A program made the position numbers and the translations under genes. Positions 46,839 through 54,509 of a DNA stretch of 64,000 nt are shown one piece after another. The stretch spans positions 558,001 to 622,000 of the forward strand of contig CAWIEX010000010.1 of the NCBI GenBank assembly GCA_963835295.1, given 5' to 3'. This DNA is from JAOPZW01 sp963835295 (GTDB taxonomy: Bacteria > Actinomycetota > Thermoleophilia > Solirubrobacterales > Solirubrobacteraceae). A model generated the notes under the pieces. That model was given only the letters and a program-made list of their open reading frames with translations, was not told the DNA's origin and did no database searches. Within the stretch, counting starts at the first letter, position 1, and each line of letters starts with the position of its first letter.

Positions 46839-47494
46839 GCGCGCCCAGGCCTCCGCGCCTGCCCGGCGGCGCCCACCGCTACGGGTGGTTCGTCGCGGTC
46901 GTGGGGGTGGCGCTCATCGCCTACGCGTCGCTCAACACGCTGCGCACCCACAGCGTGGGCTCGCAGGGCCTGAAGATCGGCTCGAAGATCCCGCCCTTCG
47001 CAGCGCCGCTGGCGCTGGGCACCATCGACGGCGACGTCAACGTCGCCCGCAAGGCCAATCAGGGCTCGGCGGGCCGGCGGCCGGCGTGCTCGGTGCGCGG
47101 GCCGCAGATCGTCAACTCGTGCGCGCTGGCCGAGGGCGGCCCGTTCGTGCTGGCCTTCCTGGCCACGCGTGGCACGCAGTGCACGCGCGAGCTCGACCGC
47201 CTCGCGCGCGTGCGGGCGCGCCACCCCGGCGTCCAGGTGGCCGCCGTGTCGATCCGCGGCGACCGCGACGACCTGCGCGCGCTCGTGCGCCGGCACGGCT
47301 GGCGCTTCCCCGTGGCCTGGGATCGCGACGGCATCCTGGCCAACCTGTTCGGAGTGGCCGTCTGCCCGCAGCTCACCTATGCGCTGCCCGGCGGCGTCGT
47401 GCAGGCCACGAGCGTCGGTGAGCTCGACGACGCGGGGCTCGACCGGCGCTTCGTCGCGCTCGAGCGTGAGGCCCGCGGGATGACGGTGCCGTGA
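46835..47494 (+). CDS. membrane-anchored redoxin/AhpC-TSA-like protein
   Basis: A 219-aa thioredoxin-fold protein anchored by one N-terminal helix (YGWFVAVVGVALIAYASL) and facing outward. The fold begins at GLKIGSKIPPFAAPLALGTI. The usual CxxC of TlpA proteins is replaced by FLATRGTQCTRELDRL with one cysteine, as in peroxiredoxins, and a second cysteine lies in GVAVCPQLTYALPGG. Two more cysteines (RRPACSV, NSCALAEGG) sit in an insertion. It is coupled to the MMPL exporter upstream and to the B3/4 gene downstream. A peroxidase or thiol-protecting role is inferred. Confidence 0.75.
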   Translation: MSAPRPPRLPGGAHRYGWFVAVVGVALIAYASLNTLRTHSVGSQGLKIGSKIPPFAAPLALGTIDGDVNVARKANQGSAGRRPACSVRGPQIVNSCALAEGGPFVLAFLATRGTQCTRELDRLARVRARHPGVQVAAVSIRGDRDDLRALVRRHGWRFPVAWDRDGILANLFGVAVCPQLTYALPGGVVQATSVGELDDAGLDRRFVALEREARGMTVP

Positions 47495-48152
47495 GCGGCG
47501 ACCCGGCGCTCGAGGAGGGCTGGGTCGGGCGCGAGCTCGCGCTCGAGTTCCCCGAGCTGCGGCTGGTCTCGGTCGTCGCACCGGCGCCCGGGCGACGCAC
47601 GCCGAGCGTGCTGCGCGAGCGCCTGGCGCTGCTGGCCGACCGCTTCCACGGCGCCCGCGCGCTGACCCTGCGCCGCGAGCCGGTCCCGCACGCCTACCGC
47701 GCCTTCTTCCGCCAGGTGGGCCTCGACCCCGACGCGCAGCGCACGCCGGTGGAGGCCGCGGCACTCGACCGCCTGGTGCAGGGCGGCTTCGCCTCGCGCG
47801 GGCCGCTCGAAGACGCCCTGCTCGTCGCGGTGGTCGAGACCGGCGTCCCCGTGTGGGCGCTCGACGACGTCCGGCTGGACGGGCCCTGGGGCTGCGCGGC
47901 GCGGCGCCGGGCGAGCGCCTGGGCGAGGGCGAGTACGCAGCCGACCTCGTCCCCGGGCGCGTCGTGGTCGCCGACGCCTGCGCCCCGGTGGCGGTGCTCT
48001 TCGGCGATGTCGCCCGCAGTCGCCGTCCCACGCGCGACAGCGCGCGCCTGCGGCTCTTCGCCGTCGCGGTTCCCGGGGTGCCGGCGCTGCACGTCGAGGA
48101 GGCCCTGTTCGGCTGCGCGGAGGCGCTTTCAGACGCCCGTGGTGCCCAGTAG
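47491..48152 (+). pseudogene. B3/4 domain protein, single-base frameshift
   Basis: This gene encodes a B3/4-domain protein (the fold of the phenylalanyl-tRNA synthetase beta subunit, found alone in bacteria). The first frame gives HAYRAFFRQVGLDPDAQRTP and AVVETGVPVWALDDVRLDG. At CCC 47884-47886 the frame is lost, and the rest continues in the -1 frame as LGLRGAAPGERLGEGEYAAD and VFGD-type strands to 48152. Restoring one C (CCCC) joins both parts into a normal protein of about 220 aa. The unshifted frame runs on into the next gene, creating an artificial 374-aa ORF. Damage or sequencing error cannot be told apart here. Confidence 0.75.
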
Positions 48153-48162
48153 ACTCGGGCGC

Positions 48163-48615
48163 ATGCTCGACGTCCGCGACGTCCGCGGCATCGCCGACGA
48201 GCGCGCCGCCCGCAGCCAGCTGCGCGACCAGATCGCGACGCTCGAGGCCCAGCTCTCCGACGCCGTCATCGGCGCCTTCCCCGAAGGCGGGGCCCATAGC
48301 TCGGTGCGCGCTCCCGGCGGCCCGCGCGTGCTGACGCTGGGGGAGCTCGAGCGAATCCGCGACGCGCTCGCCGATCGCGTGGCGCAGGCCCGCGCGCTGC
48401 TCGCCGAGCGCGGCGAGCGCCAGGAGGCCAGCCGGGCCCTGCTCGAGCGCATGCTGCTCGAGCCCGGCCGCTACAAGTTCGTGCGCGTGGCCAAGCGCGA
48501 TCTCGGCGACAGCGGGTGCGGCGTGTGGCACGTGCGCCCGCGCCTGGGGCTCATCGGCATGCTGATGGGCTGGTGGCAGGTCAAGCTGTCCTCGGGCTGT
48601 CCCTTAGCCTCCTGA
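48163..48615 (+). CDS. conserved small protein of unknown function
   Basis: A 150-aa protein starting at ATG 48163 (MLDVRDVRGIADERAARSQL). The N-terminal two thirds are helical and probably coiled (LGELERIRDALADRVAQARA). The C-terminal 45 residues, ending in RLGLIGMLMGWWQVKLSSGC with a preceding GCGVWHV, are the conserved-looking part and include two cysteines. No signal or clear membrane segment. It lies in the same frame as the broken B3/4 gene but is preceded by that gene's real stop in the other frame. Function unknown. Confidence 0.72.
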   Translation: MLDVRDVRGIADERAARSQLRDQIATLEAQLSDAVIGAFPEGGAHSSVRAPGGPRVLTLGELERIRDALADRVAQARALLAERGERQEASRALLERMLLEPGRYKFVRVAKRDLGDSGCGVWHVRPRLGLIGMLMGWWQVKLSSGCPLAS

Positions 48616-48616
48616 C

Positions 48617-49093
48617 ATGGGCCGTCGCTCACGCAAGCGCGGGATGACCGCGCCGGCGCCGCCGCCTGTGGTCGAGCGCCCACGGCCACGGCCCGCGGCG
48701 CAGGGCCCGCGCGCCCGCATGGCCGACGCCCCCAAGGCGCCGTGGTCGCCCTTCCCGCTCACCGAGCTGGTCGTCCTGCTCGCGATGGCCCTCATCGTCG
48801 GCGGCGTGCTGACCGACGGCGGGCGCCGCGGCGCCCTGCTCGGCTGCGGCTTCGCGCTCGTCAGCCTGGCCGGCCTGGAGCTCGCGCTGCGCGAGCACTT
48901 CGCCGGCTACCGATCGCACTCGACGCTGCTGGCCGCAGCGAGCGCGATCGTCGTCGACGCGCCGCTCTTCCTGTGGACCGGCCTCCCGCAGATCGCCCTG
49001 CTGGCGATCGGGATCGTTGTCTTCGTCCTCGCGCTCACGCGCCTGCGCCGCGCCTTCCGCGCGCGCTCGGGCGGGGTCGGGTTCCGCGCATGA
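48617..49093 (+). CDS. small membrane protein, unknown function
   Basis: A 158-aa protein with a basic, proline-rich N-terminus of about 45 residues and four hydrophobic segments (FPLTELVVLLAMALIVGGVL, GALLGCGFALVSLAGLELAL, LLAAASAIVVDAPLFLW, IALLAIGIVVFVLAL). It begins one base after the previous stop, and its end overlaps the VOC gene start (ATGA), so it belongs to the same transcript. No known family. Confidence 0.7.
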   Translation: MGRRSRKRGMTAPAPPPVVERPRPRPAAQGPRARMADAPKAPWSPFPLTELVVLLAMALIVGGVLTDGGRRGALLGCGFALVSLAGLELALREHFAGYRSHSTLLAAASAIVVDAPLFLWTGLPQIALLAIGIVVFVLALTRLRRAFRARSGGVGFRA

Positions 49094-49524
49094 CCGAGCT
49101 GCCGACGCCCGAGCCGCGGCGCATGCGCCTGCTCGGCCTGCACCACGTCACGGTGATCTGCAGCGACCTGCAGCGCACCACCGCCTTCTATCGCGACCTG
49201 CTCGGCCTGGCCCTCGTGCGCGAGACGGTCAACGACGACGACCCCGACGCGCGCCACTTCTGGTTCGGCGACGGGCACGGGACGGCGGGCACGCTGCTGT
49301 CCTTCATGGAGTACCCCGAGATGGAGCCCGGGAAGGTCGGCGTGGGCTCCGTGCACCACGTGGCCCTGTCGGTGGCCAGCGCCGATGAGCTCGACGCCTG
49401 GCGGGACTACCTGCGCTCGCGCGCGGTCGACTGCACCGATGTGTTCGACCGCGGCGGCCTGCGGTCGATCTACCTGCGCGACCCCGACGGGAACATCGTC
49501 GAGATCGCCACGGCCTCGGGCTGA
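49090..49524 (+). CDS. VOC/glyoxalase-fold protein
   Basis: A 144-aa vicinal-oxygen-chelate protein. Metal-ligand positions are visible: LGLHHVTVICSDLQRTTAFY near residue 16 (His), the central VHHVALSVASADELDAWRDY (His) and the end GLRSIYLRDPDGNIVEIATA (Glu). These match metal-dependent dioxygenases or glyoxalase-like enzymes in which two half-domains form the site. ATG 49090 overlaps the previous stop. The substrate is unknown. Confidence 0.88.
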   Translation: MTELPTPEPRRMRLLGLHHVTVICSDLQRTTAFYRDLLGLALVRETVNDDDPDARHFWFGDGHGTAGTLLSFMEYPEMEPGKVGVGSVHHVALSVASADELDAWRDYLRSRAVDCTDVFDRGGLRSIYLRDPDGNIVEIATASG

Positions 49525-49557
49525 CCGCTCGCCTGCGTGAGGCGTCGCGGTCAGCCC
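49518..49557. terminator. hairpin terminator between convergent genes
   Basis: GGGCTGACCG (49518-49527) pairs perfectly with CGGTCAGCCC (49548-49557). The inner CGCCT pairs with AGGCG. The stem includes the VOC stop codon. It can serve both the VOC gene and the convergent mIHF-like gene. Confidence 0.6.
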
Positions 49558-49574
49558 GCGGCCGCGGTGCTCTT

Positions 49575-49961
49575 CTAGGCGGCCCCGACGAGGACCGGCG
49601 TCAGGCTCTCCGCGCGCTCCGGCGCGGGCTGTGGTGCACCGGTCGCGCCCAGCAGCTGCGCGAGGGCATGACGCTGGCGATCGGTCATCGAGCCGACAGT
49701 CTTGTTCTCCGACATGGGGATGCACTGCAGGAACTTGCGGCTGCGCGTGTGGCCCCAACGGCGCTGACTCGTGAGCAGGTCGGAGACCGTCATGCTCTCC
49801 GCCTCCCACGGCGCGCGCAGGATCACGTCAGCCACGGTGATCTCCCCGATGGCCACGCGGCGCTTGAGCTCCGCGCGGGCCAGCCGGACGGCATTTGCCC
49901 GCTCGAGGGCCTGCATGTGCTGTGCCCCCTGGCCAGGGGACATCGTCGCTTCTACGCTCAT
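49575..49961 (-). CDS. actinobacterial integration host factor-like (mIHF) DNA-binding protein
   Basis: A 128-aa protein resembling mycobacterial mIHF, a nucleoid protein that binds and bends DNA through a helix-two-turn-helix fold. Shared features are ALERANAVRLARAELKRRVA (long first helix), VSDLLTSQRRWGHTRSRKFL (the DNA-binding turn with R and K) and the end VGSMTDRQRHALAQLLG. The ATG at 49961 has GGGAGG upstream; the longer frame lacks this. Compared with mIHF (about 105 aa) it has small N- and C-terminal extensions. It lies downstream of the PLP-enzyme gene on the same strand, after 180 bp. Confidence 0.82.
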   Translation of the reverse strand: MSVEATMSPGQGAQHMQALERANAVRLARAELKRRVAIGEITVADVILRAPWEAESMTVSDLLTSQRRWGHTRSRKFLQCIPMSENKTVGSMTDRQRHALAQLLGATGAPQPAPERAESLTPVLVGAA

Positions 49962-50141
49962 GGATCCTCCCTGCTCCCCTCCCTCAAGGGGAACCTGTCC
50001 TTGGTTGAACATGCGTGTGCAGCGCAACGGCAGCGGGGCCCTCGCGTGAGGTTCACGACCGGCTGCGCCGATCTCCCGATAGCGTCTCGGGCCCGGTCTG
50101 AAGCTCTCTCCCCGCGGCGCTCACGCCGACAGCGCGGGAAG

Positions 50142-51521
50142 CTACGCCACGGCGCGCGGATCGGTCAACGCGAACGTCCGTCCAAGCCTCGCAAAGAGCA
50201 TCCTTTTTCTTGGTCGCTCAGACTTGTGAGGAATCGGACAAGCCGACGGCACGCAGGAGGGCGCCGGATCAGCCGGCGGCGGGCCCGGAAGTGGGCCGTG
50301 CTCGGCCTCGAAGGACGCCTTGACCGAGGCGAAGGCGTCGAGCGCGCGCTCGAGCGTGGGCGTGTCGTGGGTCGCCATGACGCTCGTGCGCAGCAGCGCG
50401 CCGCCCGGTGGGACGGCCGGGTGCAGGGCCGTGTTGACGAACACGCCGGCGTCGTAGAGGGCCTTCCACAGCAGGCCGGCCTTCCAGTCGTCCTCGACCA
50501 GGACGGGCACGATCGGGGTGACGAGATCGCTGTGGCGCACGACCTTGAACCCGCGCTCCACGAGGCCGTCGCTCCAGAGGCGCGCGTTGGCGAGGACCTT
50601 GGCCATGAGCTCACGACCCTCGGCCGTGCGCACGATCCGCAGCGCGGCCTGGGCGGCCCCGACGGCGGCCGGCACGGCCGATGCGGTGAAGAGGAAGGCG
50701 CGGCTCTGGACGCGCAGGAACTCGATGACGTCGGCCGGCCCGGCGATGAAGCCCCCGCAGCTGGCCAGCGACTTCGAGAACGTCCCCATGCGCAGGTCGA
50801 CGCGATCCTCGACGCCGAAATGCTCGGACGCCCCGGCGCCGCGCGCGCCCAGCACCCCGGCGCCGTGGGCCTCGTCGACCATGAGGCGCGCGCCGAAGCG
50901 CTCGCACAGGTCGCAGATCTCGGGCAGCGGGGGGACGTCGCCCTCCATCGAGAAGACGCCGTCGACGACGACCAGGATGCCGCCCCCGTCGTTCGCGGCT
51001 CGCTCGAGCATGCGCTCGAGCTTGTCCATGCGGTTGTGGCGAAAGGCGCGCAGCTTGGCGCGGCTGAGCAGGCAGCCGTCGAGGATCGACGCGTGGTCGC
51101 CGGAGTCGGCCACGACGGTGTCGGTGGGGCCGAGGATCGTGCCCAGCGTGCCGACGTTGGCCTGGTGGCCGGTGGTGAAGACGATGGCGTCCTCGGTCCC
51201 CTGCCAGTCCGCGATCTCCTCCTCGAGCTCGAGGTGCAGCGCCGTCGTGCCGTTGAGCAGGCGCGAGCCCGTGAGGCCCGTGCCGTAGCGCTCGAGCGCG
51301 TCGCGCGCGCCCTGGATGACGCGCTCGTCGCCCGTGAGCCCCAGATAGTTGTTGGAGCCCAGCATGATCCGCGCGGCGCCCTCCATCTCCACGACGGGGC
51401 GCGCCGGTCCCTCGACGGTGCGGAAGTAGGGGACGATGTCGGCCTCGCGCGCAGCGCGCAGCAGGGCCACGCGCTCGTTGTCGCGGGCCTTGGCAAAGAC
51501 GTCGATCGAGGTCTCGGGCAT
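50142..51521 (-). CDS. alpha-oxoamine synthase, serine palmitoyltransferase-like
   Basis: A 459-aa PLP enzyme that condenses an amino acid with an acyl thioester. PLP lysine is in GTFSKSLASCGGF; LMVDEAHGAGVLG and GDHASILDGCLLSRAKLRAF are also typical. Several motifs favour serine palmitoyltransferase over KBL/BioF: GTGLTGSRLLNGTTALHLEL (LNGT, against CGT or SGN), AIVFTTGHQANVGTLGTI and the end FVNTALHPAVPPGGALLRTS with the LLR arginine. The C-terminus is about 40 residues longer than usual. Its ATG faces the start of a GNAT protein across 15 bp, which supports a shared pathway, possibly ceramide synthesis. Confidence 0.82.
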   Translation of the reverse strand: MPETSIDVFAKARDNERVALLRAAREADIVPYFRTVEGPARPVVEMEGAARIMLGSNNYLGLTGDERVIQGARDALERYGTGLTGSRLLNGTTALHLELEEEIADWQGTEDAIVFTTGHQANVGTLGTILGPTDTVVADSGDHASILDGCLLSRAKLRAFRHNRMDKLERMLERAANDGGGILVVVDGVFSMEGDVPPLPEICDLCERFGARLMVDEAHGAGVLGARGAGASEHFGVEDRVDLRMGTFSKSLASCGGFIAGPADVIEFLRVQSRAFLFTASAVPAAVGAAQAALRIVRTAEGRELMAKVLANARLWSDGLVERGFKVVRHSDLVTPIVPVLVEDDWKAGLLWKALYDAGVFVNTALHPAVPPGGALLRTSVMATHDTPTLERALDAFASVKASFEAEHGPLPGPPPADPAPSCVPSACPIPHKSERPRKRMLFARLGRTFALTDPRAVA

Positions 51522-51536
51522 GTAGGGTGCGCCGCC

Positions 51537-52661
51537 GTGTCCGTGGACGTGAGGCCGGTGGAGGGTCGCAAGGAGCTGCGCGAGTTCATCGAGCTCCCGT
51601 ACCGGCTGCACTCTACCTCGCCCTACTGGATTCCCCCGCTGCGCATCGAGCGCAGGCTGTTCCTCAGCCGCCGCCAGAACGCCTTCTTCAAGCACGGCGA
51701 TGCGCAGCTGTTCTGCGCGTGGCGCGACGGGCGCGTCGTGGGGCGCGTCAGCGCCCAGGTCGACCACGCGTTCAACGCCCACCAGGACAACCGCTGGGGG
51801 ATGTTCGGCTTCCTCGAGTTCGAGGACGACCCCGAGGTCCTGCCGGCGCTGCTCGGCGCGGCCGAAGGCTGGCTGCGCGAGCGCGGGCGCGACCTGATGA
51901 TCGGCCCGATGGACTTCGGCATGAACGACGAGAACGGCGTCCTCGTCGAGGGCTACGACCGCGAGCCGATGATCAAGCAGCCCTGGCACCCGCCCTACTA
52001 CGTGACGCGCTGCGAGCAGGCCGGGCTCGAGAAGGCCATGGACCTGTGGATGTGGGAGCTCGACATCTCCGACCGCGAGAAGATCATCCCCATCGTCTTC
52101 GAGCTCGCCCAGCAGATCGGGTCCAAGCACGGCGTGCAGATCCGCAAGATGACGCGCCGCTCGCTGCGGCGCGACATGGACCGCTTTGCCGACGTCTACA
52201 ACTCGGCCTGGTCGCAGAACTGGGGCTTCTCTCCGTACTCCAAGGAGGACCTCGACTACTACGCCCAAGAGCTGCAGCTCGTCTTCGACGCGCCCTGGTT
52301 CATGGTGGCCGAGAAGGACGGCGAGACCGTCGCCGTCGCCATCACCGTCCCCGACATCAACCAGGTCCTGCGCAAGATGAACGGGCGCCTGCTGCCCTTC
52401 GGCTGGTGGCACTTCCTGCGCCGGCGCAAGATCATCGACCGCTGCCGCGTGGGCTTCCTGGGCGTCAAGCCCGAGTACCAGCACACCGGCGTGGCCGCCG
52501 CCCTCTACGTCGAGCACTTCGACCTGGCCGAGCGGACCCCCATCAAATGGGGCGAGATGGGCTGGATCCTCGAGACCAACCGCGCCATGAACCGCGGGAT
52601 GGAGGCCATGAACGGGCGCAAAGTCAAGACCTACCGCGTCTTCCAGCGCACGCTGGACTGA
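51537..52661 (+). CDS. GNAT-fold acyltransferase of the YghO / bacterial ceramide synthase-like kind
   Basis: A 374-aa protein whose family opens with RPVEGRKELREFIELPYRLH and SPYWIPPLRIERR. The middle part is LMIGPMDFGMNDENGVLVEG then YDREPMIKQPWHPPYY, and the C-terminal half holds a GNAT-like acyl-CoA fold (RVGFLGVKPEYQHTGVAAAL). This resembles YghO-type proteins and, from memory, the bacterial ceramide synthase (bCerS) that N-acylates a sphingoid base. The divergent neighbour looks like serine palmitoyltransferase, which makes the pairing meaningful. The GTG at 51537 fits the family start. Acyl specificity is unproven. Confidence 0.75.
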   Translation: MSVDVRPVEGRKELREFIELPYRLHSTSPYWIPPLRIERRLFLSRRQNAFFKHGDAQLFCAWRDGRVVGRVSAQVDHAFNAHQDNRWGMFGFLEFEDDPEVLPALLGAAEGWLRERGRDLMIGPMDFGMNDENGVLVEGYDREPMIKQPWHPPYYVTRCEQAGLEKAMDLWMWELDISDREKIIPIVFELAQQIGSKHGVQIRKMTRRSLRRDMDRFADVYNSAWSQNWGFSPYSKEDLDYYAQELQLVFDAPWFMVAEKDGETVAVAITVPDINQVLRKMNGRLLPFGWWHFLRRRKIIDRCRVGFLGVKPEYQHTGVAAALYVEHFDLAERTPIKWGEMGWILETNRAMNRGMEAMNGRKVKTYRVFQRTLD

Positions 52662-52708
52662 CCACGGGTCTATCGCGGCGTCGGGCGCCGCGGCTATCAT
52701 CGCCACGG

Positions 52709-53005
52709 ATGCAGGCAGAGAACGAGCCCGACGGCGTCGAAGAGGTCGACGCCGTCCCGGTCCTGGCGGACGAGACACGTGCGCTCGCGCGCCCCGACGC
52801 CGCCGCCGGCGCGGTCGTGGTCAAGCAGGCCGCGGCGGTCGCCGCGACGTCCTTCGCCGCCGGCGTGGTCACCGTCGCCGCCCTGCGGGGGGCGAAGGCC
52901 GTCCGCGCTCGGCGCCGCTCGCGCCGCCGGGCCAACCAGCTGGCGCCGGTGCTGGCCACGCGCTCGTTCCTGATCGACGTGCACCTGCTCGGCTCGCGGG
53001 ACTAG
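52709..53005 (+). CDS. small basic protein with one hydrophobic segment
   Basis: A 98-aa protein: acidic N-terminus (ENEPDGVEEVDAVPVLADET), a weak hydrophobic stretch (AAAVAATSFAAGVVTVAAL), an arginine-rich part (AVRARRRSRRRANQ) and a short C-terminal strand (RSFLIDVHLLGSRD). It lies 47 bp after the GNAT gene and may be co-transcribed. I do not recognise it. Confidence 0.6.
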   Translation: MQAENEPDGVEEVDAVPVLADETRALARPDAAAGAVVVKQAAAVAATSFAAGVVTVAALRGAKAVRARRRSRRRANQLAPVLATRSFLIDVHLLGSRD

Positions 53006-53036
53006 GCTCGCCGACCCGCGGCGCCGGCCGCGTCGC

Positions 53037-54044
53037 TCATCGCGGTGGGCCGGTCGAGCCGCGGACCACGAGCTGGGCCGGCAGCACGATCGGCCGCCGC
53101 GGGCGCCCGCCGCTCATGCGCTCCTCGAGCAGCCCGAACGCGGTGGCGCCCAGCAGCTCGGCGTCGAGCGCCACGGTGGTCAGCGCCGGATCGAGCACGC
53201 GCGCGAAGTCCATGTCGTCGAAGCCGACGACCGAGACGTCGCGCGGGATGCGCAGCCCGCGCTCGCGCGCCGCCAGGTAGAGCCCGGCGGCGACGATGTC
53301 GTCGTCGCAGAACACGGCCGTCGGCTCCTGGTCGAGCAGCGGGCCCGCCGCGTCACGGGCGGCGTCGATGGTGATCTCGGTCACCGCGCGCGGCAGCGCG
53401 TCGGGGTCGAGGCCGGCCCCGCTCAGCACGCGCCGGCGGGCGTCCTCGCGCAGGTGGAAGGTCGGGGCGTCGAAGTCCGCGGCCAGGTGGCCGATGCGGC
53501 GGTGGCCCAGCTCGAGCAGGTGCTCGAAGGCGTCCGCGGCGCCGCCCTCGGAGTCGAAGCGCACCGACGAGCGTCGCGGGGCACGGCTCTCGATGAGCAC
53601 GACCTGCTCGTCGGCCGCCAGGCCCTCGGGCGGCATCACCTCGAACAGCAGGTACCCGTCGACCGGCCCGGCGCGCAGCGCCTCGAAGGACTGCTCCTCC
53701 CACCGGCGGTCGTTGGCGGTGTCGACGAGCGCCACCGTGTAGCCGGCCTCATGCGCCGCGCGCTGGGCGCCGCGCAGGACGCGGGCGAAGAACGGGTTGG
53801 TCACGTCGGGCACCAGCAGCGCGACCGCCCGCGAGCTCCCCAGGCGCAGCGCCTGCGCCGCGATGTTGGGCCGGTAGCCGAGCTCGCGAGCCACCCGGCG
53901 GACCTTCTCCTGCGTGGCCGCCGACACCCGGCCGCGGCCCTTGCCGGAGAAGACCAGCGAGACCGTGGACTGCGACACGCCGGCTCGCTGAGCGACGTCG
54001 ACGCTGGTCACGCGGGTGTTGGCGGCGGAGGCGATGGGCGACAT
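53037..54044 (-). CDS. LacI-family transcriptional regulator
   Basis: A 335-aa LacI/GalR regulator. The N-terminal DNA-binding region is VTSVDVAQRAGVSQSTVSLV with the hinge RRVARELGYRPNIAAQALRL. The sugar-binding-like core follows (VALLVPDVTNPFFARVLRGA, FCDDDIVAAGLYLAARERGL and DVSVVGFDDMDFARVLDPAL). Most members are repressors of sugar genes released by a sugar. No sugar gene is adjacent. The divergent small gene with its palindromic operator may be a target, or the site may be for autoregulation. Confidence 0.93.
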   Translation of the reverse strand: MSPIASAANTRVTSVDVAQRAGVSQSTVSLVFSGKGRGRVSAATQEKVRRVARELGYRPNIAAQALRLGSSRAVALLVPDVTNPFFARVLRGAQRAAHEAGYTVALVDTANDRRWEEQSFEALRAGPVDGYLLFEVMPPEGLAADEQVVLIESRAPRRSSVRFDSEGGAADAFEHLLELGHRRIGHLAADFDAPTFHLREDARRRVLSGAGLDPDALPRAVTEITIDAARDAAGPLLDQEPTAVFCDDDIVAAGLYLAARERGLRIPRDVSVVGFDDMDFARVLDPALTTVALDAELLGATAFGLLEERMSGGRPRRPIVLPAQLVVRGSTGPPR

Positions 54045-54116
54045 GCAACCACGCCGGGAGCACGTCGTGGGATGGGAAGCATCGCCCGCGCGCCGCGTCT
54101 TCGTTGTGTGACGAGG

Positions 54117-54161
54117 TTGACGGAAAGGTCCGTCATACGTAGTATGCTCATACGTATGACG
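54117..54161 (+). promoter_or_regulatory. promoter overlapped by a dense operator
   Basis: A promoter is visible as TTGACG (54117-54122), 17 bp, TAGTAT (54140-54145). CGTCATACGTA (54131-54141) is inverted exactly at 54151-54161 (TACGTATGACG) around a 9-bp spacer. Nested palindromes are CATAC-GTA-GTATG and CATACGTATG, and TGACGG-AAAGGT-CCGTCA (54118-54135) overlaps the -35 box. A repressor here would cover both boxes and the start codon. Confidence 0.65.
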
Positions 54162-54509
54162 CTAATCGCCACAGGACTTGCTTCGCTCGTTGCCGCCGCC
54201 GGCGCGCTGGCCGCCGGCGCCACCTTCGCGCCCGGCGCCGGCCACCCCGCGCCCCGCACCGCCATCGTCATCGACGCCCCCGCCGCGCGCCACGGCCGCG
54301 CGCTCGTCGATCACCGCCTGCGCGCCGTCGATGCCGACGTGCGCCTGCCGCGGGACGCCGCCGAGGCCCGCACCGACGTGCGCTACTTCGCCGCCCAGGG
54401 CTACGACCGGATCGTTGTCGCCGGCCCGCGCGCGACCGCTGCCGCCGACAGCCCCGCGATCGTCCGGGTCGCCGACCTGCCCGCCGCGCTGGCCGCCGTC
54501 AGGCGCTGA
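54156..54509 (+). CDS. small exported protein, unknown function
   Basis: A 117-aa protein with a hydrophobic N-terminus (LIATGLASLVAAAGALAAGA) that may be a signal peptide or anchor. The rest (RTAIVIDAPAARHGRALVDH, VRYFAAQGYDRIVVAGPRAT) resembles half of an alpha/beta fold. The ATG at 54156 is chosen because an earlier in-frame ATG (54144) lies inside the -10 box; the mRNA is then leaderless or nearly so. The end overlaps the convergent GGDEF/EAL gene by 11 bp. Confidence 0.55.
   Translation: MTLIATGLASLVAAAGALAAGATFAPGAGHPAPRTAIVIDAPAARHGRALVDHRLRAVDADVRLPRDAAEARTDVRYFAAQGYDRIVVAGPRATAAADSPAIVRVADLPAALAAVRR

Noticed and set aside
47491..48615. A single 374-residue protein
   Set aside because: The middle third is out-of-frame translation of a B3/4 domain, and the C-terminal part has its own ATG at 48163; two genes explain it better.
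49668..51536. Long N-terminal extension of the GNAT protein on the plus strand
   Set aside because: The extension is antisense to the PLP-enzyme and mIHF-like genes; the family start motif lies right after GTG 51537.
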